From NCBI GenBank assembly GCA_022790955.1, contig JAAVYD010000077.1, positions 1 to 34,958 of the forward strand: DNA of 34,958 nt, in the 5' to 3' direction. The translations under genes were made by a program, and so were the position numbers. Below the pieces are notes generated by a model. It was given only the letters and a program-made list of their open reading frames with translations, was not told the origin of the DNA and made no database searches. The DNA is from Bacillota bacterium (GTDB lineage Bacteria; Bacillota; Clostridia; Peptostreptococcales; Anaerovoracaceae). This document shows positions 8,045 to 14,798 of this stretch, in pieces (within the stretch, counting starts at the first letter, position 1; each line of letters begins with the position of its first letter).

Positions 8045-9352
8045 TTATCGACGTTTCAGCTCGCCGAAACGTATTTTCACAGCGTTACCATGAGCAGTCA
8101 GACCCTCACCATCCGACATTCTGATTATATCATCCTTAACGAGCCTGAGGTCTTCTTCCGAATATTTTATTATGCTCGTTTTTGTAAGAAAATCGTAAAC
8201 TCCGAGAGGAGACGCAAATTTTGCGGCTCCGCTGGTAGGCAGCGTATGATTAGGACCGGCGATATAGTCGCCGAGAGGTTCCGGCGAGTATTTACCGAGA
8301 AGCACGGCTCCGGCGTATTCTACTTTATCGAGATATTTTTCCGGATCCTTTATCTCAAGTTCCAGATGCTCGGGAGCTATATCGTTAGCGATAACGAATG
8401 CGCTGTCGATATCTTCCGTAACGAAGATCGCTCCGTTGTTTTCTATTGATTTTTCCGCGAAAGACTTTCTTTCGAGAATTTCAAGCTGGCGTTTCACTGC
8501 CTGCGAGGTCTTTTCAGCTATATCTTTGCTCGTAGTTATTAATATAGATGAAGCCATCGCATCGTGTTCCGCCTGGGACAGCATATCTGCCGCCAGAAAT
8601 TCCGGATCGGCATTATCGTCCGCTATGATAGCGATTTCGCTTGGTCCTGCGATCATATCAATATCAACCGTACCGAACACGTATTTTTTTGCTCTTGCTA
8701 CAAATGCGCTGCCCGGTCCCGTGATCTTATTTACTTTTTTGATACTTTCCGTACCGTATGCAAGGGCTGCTATTGCCTGAGCGCCGCCTGTCTTGTAAAT
8801 CTCGTCCGCTCCTGCGATCTTTGCGGCGGTGAGTATGTATTTATTCATGCCGCCGTCTTTTGCCGCCGGCGTGCACATGACTATGCGCTGACAACCGGCA
8901 ATTTTAGCGGGGATCACGTTCATTAATACCGATGAAAAAAGCGGAGCCGTGCCGCCCGGCACGTAAACGCCTACGTTTTTTATAGGTCTGATTAGCTGAC
9001 CCAGCAGGATTCCGGTTCCTTCTTCGTACCGCCAGGTTTTTTGAAGCTGCTTTTCGTGAAAGGCTCTGATGTTGGCGGCGGCTTTGTTAAGAGTATTAAT
9101 AAACTCCGGCTCCACGCTGTTATATGCGTTGTCTATTTCTTCCTGCGAAACGCGAAGCTGTTCTATCTGCTTCTCTCCCGGTCCGCCGAATTTTTCGCTG
9201 TAATAATGAAGAGCTTTATCGCCATCCTTTTTTACGCCCGCGATTATCTCCCTAACGGACTTGTCTATTTCGTCGAAATCGCTGTCCGTTCTGTTGCTCA
9301 AAAATCCCGCGGCGGACAGTTCTTCTCCCTTTTTTATTTTTATTATCTTCAT
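8045..9352 (-). CDS. hisD: Histidinol dehydrogenase
   Basis: A 435-aa zinc-dependent NAD enzyme performing the last two steps, histidinol to histidine through histidinal. Characteristic segments are the glycine-rich PIKNVGVYVPGGTAPLFSSV, KITGPGSAFVARAKKYVFG, DMIAGPSEIAIIADD, the metal-binding LSQAEHDA and the catalytic APEHLE and GPNHTLPTSG near residues 350-385. Length is typical. It begins 4 bp after the hisZG stop, so the two are almost certainly on one message. Nothing appears truncated. Confidence 0.97.
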   Translation of the reverse strand: MKIIKIKKGEELSAAGFLSNRTDSDFDEIDKSVREIIAGVKKDGDKALHYYSEKFGGPGEKQIEQLRVSQEEIDNAYNSVEPEFINTLNKAAANIRAFHEKQLQKTWRYEEGTGILLGQLIRPIKNVGVYVPGGTAPLFSSVLMNVIPAKIAGCQRIVMCTPAAKDGGMNKYILTAAKIAGADEIYKTGGAQAIAALAYGTESIKKVNKITGPGSAFVARAKKYVFGTVDIDMIAGPSEIAIIADDNADPEFLAADMLSQAEHDAMASSILITTSKDIAEKTSQAVKRQLEILERKSFAEKSIENNGAIFVTEDIDSAFVIANDIAPEHLELEIKDPEKYLDKVEYAGAVLLGKYSPEPLGDYIAGPNHTLPTSGAAKFASPLGVYDFLTKTSIIKYSEEDLRLVKDDIIRMSDGEGLTAHGNAVKIRFGELKRR

Positions 9353-9356
9353 ATGA

Positions 9357-10973
9357 TCAATTCCTTTCCAAAAGAGCTTTCATAATATTTGCGACCGCCG
9401 TTTCTTTTGTTTTAAGGCTTGCGCGGTTTACTATAAATCTTGCGCTTATATCGGTGATTTCTTCTACTACTTCAAGCCCGTTTTCCTTGAGAGTTTTGCC
9501 GGTTTCCACTATATCGACGATGACGTCGGAAAGCCCGATCAGCGGAGCAAGTTCTACAGAACCGTTGATCTTTATGATCTCTATGGATCTGCCCATGCCC
9601 GCGAAATAATCTTTTGCAACTCTTGGATATTTTGTAGCAACTCTTAGTTTTTTCTTTGGATTATATTTAAATCCTTTGCGGGAAGCAACTGCAAATATGC
9701 ATTTTCCATATTCGAGATCCAACAGCTCAAATACATCGGAACCGCTTTCAAGCAGAGTATCCTTGCCGATAACGCCCACGTCGCACGCGCCCTTTTCAAC
9801 ATAAATACCAACGTCTACGGCTTTTACGAAAACTATGCGTATTTTTCCTGTGGAATCTTCAAAGATCAGTTTGCGGCTTTCTTTACTGTAATCTGGAAAA
9901 GTTATACCGATGGCTTCAAGTTGTTTTACCGTAGTGTCTGCGAGCCTGCCCTTTCCTAAAGCTATGCTCAATACATCTGAATTGTTTGCATCCTTTTTTT
10001 GAAAAGCCTCGTACAAAATATCCATATTAAGACCGAAACCTGCAGCCGGGATATTTTTGCCGAACTTTTTCATCAGCTTGTCGTAGCGTCCGCCGCTTCC
10101 TGCGATTACGCCGCTGTTTTTCAGGTAGATTTTAAAAATCATGCCGGAATAATAATCGAGCCTGTTTACAAGACCCATGTCGGCGGATATATTAATGTCT
10201 TTTATCTCGCTGCTTATAGCTGTGATGTTTTCGACAGCCTTTTTCATAGTATCGTTTAACGAAAGCGCGCGCGCTTTTTCAGTAACTTCTTTTATATCTC
10301 CGTAGAGCATAGGCATCGCGAGCAGCACTTCCCGCGCTTTTTCCTGGATTTCGTATTCGTCCGCAAATCTGTAAAGAGCCGGAATATTTTTTGCTTCCAC
10401 CAATTCTCTTATGTGAGTTTGTATTTCTCTGGATGAAAAACGCTCGTCAGCAGCGAGATATTCCATAAGACCGTTAAAATAATCGGCGTCGCCCAGCTCG
10501 GTTTTAAGGTCGCTGAAGCCGGAAGCTGTGAGAGCGCTGACTGCGGTCTTAATTACATTAGCGTCAGCAGCCGGAGTATTAGCGCCGAAATATTCTATAC
10601 CCGCCTGCTTAAATTCCCGTTTTTCTCCCGCTCTGAAATCCGCGCTCCTGAAAACATTCGTAACGTACATCAGTTTGAGCTCGCCTTCGGAAGCCTTGTA
10701 ATGGGTCGCTACCATTCTTGCAATCGGTATAGTTGCATCGGGCTTTAAGACCATGAGCTTGCCGCCTGAATCCATTATTTTATACATATCTTCAGTACCT
10801 GCGGTGATATTATCTTCTGCAAAAAGATCGTAATATTCAAATGTCGGCGTCATAATCTGTCGATAACCGGCATTTTTAAATACTTTAACGACAGACTCCT
10901 CCAGCAGGTTCATCTTTTCGTATTCTTCACAGTTTAAATCGGCTACCCCTTCTGGGATAAAATTTTTAATCAT
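9357..10973 (-). CDS. hisG: HisZ-HisG fusion: ATP phosphoribosyltransferase with its regulatory subunit
   Basis: One 538-aa polypeptide combines the two parts of the short-form ATP phosphoribosyltransferase, the committed and feedback-controlled step of histidine synthesis. Residues 1 to about 325 are HisZ, a catalytically silent class II histidyl-tRNA-synthetase-like domain (GTEDMYKIMDSGGKLMVLKP, FKQAGIEYFG, and RYDKLMKKFG as remnant of the synthetase motif). After a short linker (about 322-334), residues 335-538 are the short HisG catalytic domain (LSIALGKGRLAD, CDVGVIGKDTLLE, IVDIVETGKTLKENGLE). Each half has the length of the free-standing protein. It is the first gene of the his run. The ATG has a CGGAG ribosome site 9 bp upstream. 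Confidence 0.95.
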   Translation of the reverse strand: MIKNFIPEGVADLNCEEYEKMNLLEESVVKVFKNAGYRQIMTPTFEYYDLFAEDNITAGTEDMYKIMDSGGKLMVLKPDATIPIARMVATHYKASEGELKLMYVTNVFRSADFRAGEKREFKQAGIEYFGANTPAADANVIKTAVSALTASGFSDLKTELGDADYFNGLMEYLAADERFSSREIQTHIRELVEAKNIPALYRFADEYEIQEKAREVLLAMPMLYGDIKEVTEKARALSLNDTMKKAVENITAISSEIKDINISADMGLVNRLDYYSGMIFKIYLKNSGVIAGSGGRYDKLMKKFGKNIPAAGFGLNMDILYEAFQKKDANNSDVLSIALGKGRLADTTVKQLEAIGITFPDYSKESRKLIFEDSTGKIRIVFVKAVDVGIYVEKGACDVGVIGKDTLLESGSDVFELLDLEYGKCIFAVASRKGFKYNPKKKLRVATKYPRVAKDYFAGMGRSIEIIKINGSVELAPLIGLSDVIVDIVETGKTLKENGLEVVEEITDISARFIVNRASLKTKETAVANIMKALLERN

Positions 10974-11024
10974 AATTATTTTCTCCGTTTAGTATATTTA
11001 AGCGAGCTTTTTAAATTTATTAAT

Positions 11025-11070
11025 AGTATATAAAGCAGCGAAATACTTTATTGCATTATCACTTTATCAC
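11025..11070 (-). promoter_or_regulatory. Candidate his-operon promoter and tandem-repeat operator
   Basis: About 55 bp upstream of hisZG the minus strand has a -10-like TATACT (11030-11025) with only a poor -35 (CAATAA). Immediately upstream, at 11056-11070, the heptamer GTGATAA occurs twice with an 8-bp period. A weak -35 beside a tandem repeat suggests a regulator site, but no regulator is identified and this is inference from spacing. No T-box or leader-peptide attenuator was seen in the leader. Confidence 0.3.
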
Positions 11071-11105
11071 GTTACTACAATGAATTATAAGCCGGTCATA
11101 TTATA

Positions 11106-11135
11106 TTGTCAATCTATTTTTAAATGTGATATACT
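11106..11135 (+). promoter_or_regulatory. Likely promoter of hisJ
   Basis: TTGTCA at 11106-11111 and TATACT at 11130-11135 are separated by 18 bp, close to the housekeeping consensus. This predicts a transcript starting near 11142, roughly 65 nt ahead of the hisJ start codon. The location in the divergent hisZG/hisJ intergenic region supports it. Confidence 0.55.
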
Positions 11136-11142
11136 CAGTTCG

Positions 11143-11165
11143 TATCTGAAAATTGTATTCAGATA
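11143..11165 (+). repeat. 8-bp perfect inverted repeat in the hisJ leader
   Basis: TATCTGAA (11143-11150) and TTCAGATA (11158-11165) are perfect inverted copies around a 7-nt AT-rich centre, starting right at the predicted transcription start. It could be an operator or a small 5' hairpin protecting the message. It is not followed by a T-run, so it is not a terminator. Confidence 0.4.
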
Positions 11166-11208
11166 TATTAAAATTATTTTATGTAAGTTTACAAAGGAGC
11201 GTATTAAT

Positions 11209-12000
11209 ATGTTTTACGATTATCATACACATTCTTCATATTCAGATGATTCCGACACGCCGCTAAAAGAGATGCTCGATCAGGCTGTAAAACTTGGCGT
11301 TGCTGAAATCGCCGTTACCGATCATTTTGATCCTGGTTATCCTGACCGGGATTATCCGTTTGAGCTAAAATTTGATAAATATCATACTGCGCTGGAATCC
11401 GCTCAGGCTGAATACGAAGGCAAACTCCGCATAGTAAAAGGCATAGAGATCGGAATCATGGATGATCAGCTCGACAGATGCCGCGCAGCGGCAAAGTCAT
11501 ATGATTATGATTATATCATAGGTTCATTCCATTGTGCATTACAAGAACCGCTGTATAACGGACATTTTTTTGACGGAAAATCTCCTAAACAGGCTTACAT
11601 AGATTATTTTACCTGTGTATATGATAATCTTAAAGTTTATAAAGATTATTGTAATCTCGGACATATGAATATCGTGGCAAGATACTGCGAAGGCGCTCCG
11701 GATTTTAAGGATTACTCCGATATTTGTGAGGCTATTTTGAAGATGATAATAGAAGACGGTAAGGGTATCGAGCTTAATACATCATCTTTCCGTTATAACA
11801 TGAGCTGTACATGCCCGTCAGAGGAAATACTGCGCCTTTATCTCTCTCTGGGAGGTGAAATTTTAACTATGGGTTCCGACGCTCATACTCCGGATAAAAT
11901 AGCCGATCACTTTGAATTTGCAGCGGAATATCTTAGATCTTTGGGATTTAAGTATCTGACGACTTTTAAAGGCAGGAAACCTTCTTTTGAGGTTTTGTAA
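11209..12000 (+). CDS. hisJ: Histidinol-phosphatase, PHP family (HisJ/HisK type)
   Basis: A PHP-superfamily metal-dependent phosphatase, probably the one that dephosphorylates histidinol phosphate. Metal-ligand motifs run in PHP order: DYHTHSSYSDDSD at the N-terminus, VTDHFD, KGIEIGI, GSFHC and MGSDAHTPDKI. I use the ATG at 11209 (263 aa) because AAAGGAG sits 8 bp upstream and the PHP domain begins at once; an ATG at 11080 would add 43 unrelated residues and lies upstream of the predicted promoter. The gene is divergent from the his operon, whose HisB lacks a phosphatase domain, so it fills that step. Other PHP phosphoesterases look similar, so substrate assignment relies on context. Confidence 0.88.
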   Translation: MFYDYHTHSSYSDDSDTPLKEMLDQAVKLGVAEIAVTDHFDPGYPDRDYPFELKFDKYHTALESAQAEYEGKLRIVKGIEIGIMDDQLDRCRAAAKSYDYDYIIGSFHCALQEPLYNGHFFDGKSPKQAYIDYFTCVYDNLKVYKDYCNLGHMNIVARYCEGAPDFKDYSDICEAILKMIIEDGKGIELNTSSFRYNMSCTCPSEEILRLYLSLGGEILTMGSDAHTPDKIADHFEFAAEYLRSLGFKYLTTFKGRKPSFEVL

Positions 12001-12057
12001 GGTGATTGTAAATGAAAAATGACATGGCTGTCACAGATAAATAATATTGTTTTATAT

Positions 12058-12086
12058 AAAAAAGAGGACGTTTTCGTCCTCTTTTT
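12058..12086. terminator. Bidirectional intrinsic terminator between hisJ and panB
   Basis: A perfect hairpin AGAGGACG-TTTT-CGTCCTCT is flanked by an A-run on the left and a T-run on the right, so it works as a rho-independent terminator in both directions. It lies 58 bp after hisJ and 17 bp after the panB stop, ending both convergent transcripts. Confidence 0.9.
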
Positions 12087-12102
12087 GTTATTATAGATAT
12101 TA

Positions 12103-12930
12103 TTATAAATCCTTTAAATCTTCTTTGCTCACGCCTCCGAAAATATGTTTTTCCTCCGGGAAAGCGGAGCTTTTAACGTCTGATATATATTCTTTAATGC
12201 CTTCTACGATCTCGTTTCCGATATTTTTATAAACTTTAACGAATTTCGGAACAAATTTATCGAACAGACCCAACAGGTCGTGATATACGAGTACCTGACC
12301 GTCCGTTTTGTTGCCGGCGCCAATACCGATTGTAGGTATCGTTAATTTTTCGCTTATAAACGCGGCAAGCTCACCGGGAACGCACTCCAGAACTATCATA
12401 CATGCTCCCGCTCTTTCTACTGCAAGAGCGTCTTCTAAAACTTCTTTAGCTGCTTCACCTTTTCCCTGAACTTTGAATCCGCCCAGCTTTGCCGTAGTCT
12501 GCGGAGTAAGACCTATATGTCCTACGACCGGTATACCGGCGTCTACCACAGCTTTTATAACGTGCTCCATATCGGTACCGCCTTCTAATTTTACTGCGTC
12601 GCCTCTGCCCTCTTTCATAAGCCTGGATGCGTTTTCGATCGCCTGCTGCTGCGAGATATTATAAGAGCCGAACGGCATATCCATTACAATGAATGTTTCG
12701 GGAGCGCCTTTTACTACCGCTTTTGTATGGTGAACCATAGTATCCATAGTACACGCTATCGTGGAATCGTCGCCCAGCATTACCATCTGCAGTGAATCGC
12801 CTACGAGTATAGTGTCGATTCCTGCGAGCTGAGCCAGCGTTGCGCTTGAATAGTCATAAGCGGTAACCATTGTGATCTTTTCGCCCTGTTCTTTCATTTT
12901 CTGAAGTGTAAGCGTCGTTTGTTTTGCCAT
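12103..12930 (-). CDS. panB: 3-methyl-2-oxobutanoate hydroxymethyltransferase (ketopantoate hydroxymethyltransferase)
   Basis: A 275-aa TIM-barrel enzyme that transfers a hydroxymethyl group from 5,10-methylene-THF to ketoisovalerate, the first committed step to pantothenate. Family motifs: MVTAYDYSSATLAQLAGID, the metal-binding ILVGDSLQMVMLG, MDMPFGSYN, VGHIGLTPQ, the catalytic-Glu region LECVPGELA and IGIGAGNKTDGQVLVYHDLL. Length is normal and a GGAGG ribosome site precedes the ATG. panC and panD are not in the window. Its neighbours in the same direction, fhs-fchA-folD, produce its methylene-THF co-substrate, suggesting a functional grouping, although an inverted-repeat block separates it from folD. 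Confidence 0.96.
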   Translation of the reverse strand: MAKQTTLTLQKMKEQGEKITMVTAYDYSSATLAQLAGIDTILVGDSLQMVMLGDDSTIACTMDTMVHHTKAVVKGAPETFIVMDMPFGSYNISQQQAIENASRLMKEGRGDAVKLEGGTDMEHVIKAVVDAGIPVVGHIGLTPQTTAKLGGFKVQGKGEAAKEVLEDALAVERAGACMIVLECVPGELAAFISEKLTIPTIGIGAGNKTDGQVLVYHDLLGLFDKFVPKFVKVYKNIGNEIVEGIKEYISDVKSSAFPEEKHIFGGVSKEDLKDL

Positions 12931-13044
12931 CAGATAACCTCCATAGTATGATGTTGACCAATTTCAACTGTCATTCAATTCTTTAGATCTATTTTCCGAT
13001 GAAAGAAAATATTAGAGATATATTTTAAATATTAAATTTAAATC

Positions 13045-13198
13045 GGAGCAAAGCGTGATAAACTTGCTTAATCACGCTGCGACGATTGCAATCGCCTGAG
13101 AGAGCTTTGCTCCTCAGACTTTCAGTGAGAGATTATAATTCTCACTGAAAGTCTGAGATGAAATCCGCCGCCTAAGAGGCGGGGGGAACATCTCAGGC
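13045..13198. repeat. Block of nested inverted repeats between folD and panB
   Basis: The folD-panB gap is largely filled by symmetrical sequence. GGAGCAAAGC (13045-13054) pairs with GCTTTGCTCC (13104-13113), enclosing GCGTGAT/ATCACGC (13053-13059 with 13071-13077) and the 12-bp palindrome CGATTGCAATCG (13083-13094). Next is an 18-bp perfect hairpin CTCAGACTTTCAGTGAGA (13113-13130) with its complement at 13140-13157, loop 9. A third stem CTGAGATG/CATCTCAG (13153-13160 with 13189-13196) encloses CCGCCT/AGGCGG. GCCTGAG at 13094-13100 can also pair with CTCAGGC at 13192-13198, so alternative folds compete. No stem has a good T-run, so it is not an obvious terminator. It may be a MITE/REP-like element or a structured leader of panB. 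Confidence 0.7.
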
Positions 13199-13202
13199 AA
13201 GA

Positions 13203-14048
13203 TTATATTGAATTTTCCGCGGATATTAAAAGATGCTTTAGAAGAATAGCTGAAGTTACTGTTCCTACGCCGCCCGGGACGGGAGTTATGGCTTCCACCC
13301 TGTTATGAACGGTGTCAAAATCAAGATCTCCGCACATCCTGCCTTCCGCGAAATTAATTCCGACATCTATTACCGTGCTGTTTTCCGATACGTATTCATC
13401 GCCGAAATATTTTGCCCTGCCAACGCCGGACACGATTATATCGGCGGATTTTGTGATCTCGTTAAGATTTACAGTTCTGGAATGACATATCGTTACGGTT
13501 GAATTTTCGTTAAGAAAAAGCATAGCCAGCGGTTTTCCTATTACCATACTGCGGTTTACTATTACTGCGTTTTTCCCTTCGAGTTGATAATCATAATATT
13601 TTAAGATTTCTATAACCGCTTCGGGAGTACACGGCGCTATTCCCGATGAATCTCCCATAAAAAGTTTTTTCAGATTTTCCGAATTCATGCAGTCGATATC
13701 TTTTTGCGGAGATATCAAGCTGCATATGCGATTCTCGTCTATCTGAGAAGGCAGCGGTCTGAATACTAATATGCCGTGAACGTCCGGATCTTCGTTAGCT
13801 CTTGCAAGCTCGCTTTCGAGTTTCTGCTGACTTACGTCCTCCGGCATTTCTATTATATTAACTTTTATATTTATTCTTTCGCAAAGACTGGCTACGCGTT
13901 TTTCGTATGCTATATCGTCTGATCTGGATCCTGCTCTCAGTATTGATATAGCGGGCTGAATGCCTTTGTCTAAGAGTGTTTTAGTTCTTTCCGAAAGATC
14001 GTTTATAATTGATTCGGCAACAGGTTTACCATAAAGTATTATAGACAT
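13203..14048 (-). CDS. folD: FolD-type methylene-THF dehydrogenase, with a cyclohydrolase-defective active site
   Basis: A 281-aa member of the methylenetetrahydrofolate dehydrogenase/cyclohydrolase family. The Rossmann part is clear (RSMVIGKPLAMLFL, ADIIVSGVG, VIDVGIN) and the C-terminal PVPGGVGTVTSAIL signature is intact. The catalytic half diverges: the usual Y-x-x-x-K reads Y48-E-K-R-V52, so the lysine needed for cyclohydrolase chemistry is Val, and the usual LVQLPLP reads LVFRPLP, replacing the partner Gln by Phe96. The Asp of the K-D-V-D motif remains (Asp119 in KDIDC). I infer dehydrogenase activity only, with the separate cyclohydrolase FchA, encoded 12 bp upstream, doing the other step. 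Length is normal and the change is ungapped, so it is not a sequencing artefact. Confidence 0.9.
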   Translation of the reverse strand: MSIILYGKPVAESIINDLSERTKTLLDKGIQPAISILRAGSRSDDIAYEKRVASLCERINIKVNIIEMPEDVSQQKLESELARANEDPDVHGILVFRPLPSQIDENRICSLISPQKDIDCMNSENLKKLFMGDSSGIAPCTPEAVIEILKYYDYQLEGKNAVIVNRSMVIGKPLAMLFLNENSTVTICHSRTVNLNEITKSADIIVSGVGRAKYFGDEYVSENSTVIDVGINFAEGRMCGDLDFDTVHNRVEAITPVPGGVGTVTSAILLKHLLISAENSI

Positions 14049-14060
14049 TTCATTAATTTC

Positions 14061-14684
14061 CTATCTGCAAAGAGCTTCTACTCTGCTGTATATAGAATCT
14101 GCCAATTCGTTTCCTTTTGAAACGGCTTTGTTTAATCTGTTTTCCAGTTCCGATTTAATATCTTCGTTTTTCATTAAGCGAAGATTTGTAATGACGTTAA
14201 GATTTGCGCCTTGAAGAGCCGCTTTGCATAACGCTGCTCCCGTGCCTACGTCGCTTATTACCAGACGATTTTCTATGCGGGAATATTCATCTAAAATTTG
14301 AAGAGCTTTTACGCACAGTTCCGCAAGGTTCATAGGGGCTTCGGCGGCTTCTTTCAGGGAACGCTGTATTGTTTCTTGTCTTAAAGCCTTCTCTTCATTC
14401 GTTGAAGACGGCAGTTTATACGCCTGAGCCAGAGGTTCAAATGCTTTTATGTCGTCATCGACAGCCTGTTTAAGCTCCTCGGTAAGTTCTTTTGAAGTTT
14501 TGAGAAGCTGTTCGAGTTTCTGTTCATGTTGTGCAAATTTTTCTTTACCTGCGGTAAGTTCGCCCGCCATTGTTCCGAGAGCCATTCCGAGAGCGCCTGC
14601 GAGCGCTGAAGCGCTGCCTCCTCCGGGAACTGAAGCCTTTGATCCTAATGTATCTATAAACTCCAAACAACTTAAATTTAACAT
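14061..14684 (-). CDS. fchA: Methenyl-THF cyclohydrolase / formiminotransferase-cyclodeaminase family protein
   Basis: A 207-aa, mainly helical protein of the cyclodeaminase/cyclohydrolase (FTCD_C) family. The N-terminal glycine-rich SVPGGGSASALAGALG is the family hallmark, and the segment SDVGTGAALCKAALQGANLN near residues 150-170 is also conserved. In anaerobes such stand-alone proteins next to fhs act as methenyl-THF cyclohydrolase (FchA); in histidine degraders related domains deaminate formimino-THF. Here the fhs-fchA-folD order, and the loss of cyclohydrolase residues from FolD, favour the cyclohydrolase role. It lies 114 bp after fhs and 12 bp before folD. Confidence 0.9.
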   Translation of the reverse strand: MLNLSCLEFIDTLGSKASVPGGGSASALAGALGMALGTMAGELTAGKEKFAQHEQKLEQLLKTSKELTEELKQAVDDDIKAFEPLAQAYKLPSSTNEEKALRQETIQRSLKEAAEAPMNLAELCVKALQILDEYSRIENRLVISDVGTGAALCKAALQGANLNVITNLRLMKNEDIKSELENRLNKAVSKGNELADSIYSRVEALCR

Positions 14685-14798
14685 ATTTGAATAATCAGCC
14701 TTTCAATTTTAATAAACTTTGTTTAACCGAATCTTATTTACCGGGCGTTATGCTGTAAAATCAGTAGCCCTGTTTTATTTTGTATAAGATTTTAATAA

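Noticed and set aside
10974..11208. His T-box leader
   Set aside because: The leader of hisZG is short and no T-box signature or specifier/antiterminator arrangement was found.
13113..13157. Terminator of folD
   Set aside because: The hairpin is strong but is not followed by a T-run in either direction.
13045..13198. pan-motif RNA upstream of panB
   Set aside because: The known pan motif is a hairpin with two bulged adenosines. The main hairpin here is an 18-bp perfect stem without bulges, and the whole block is more complex.
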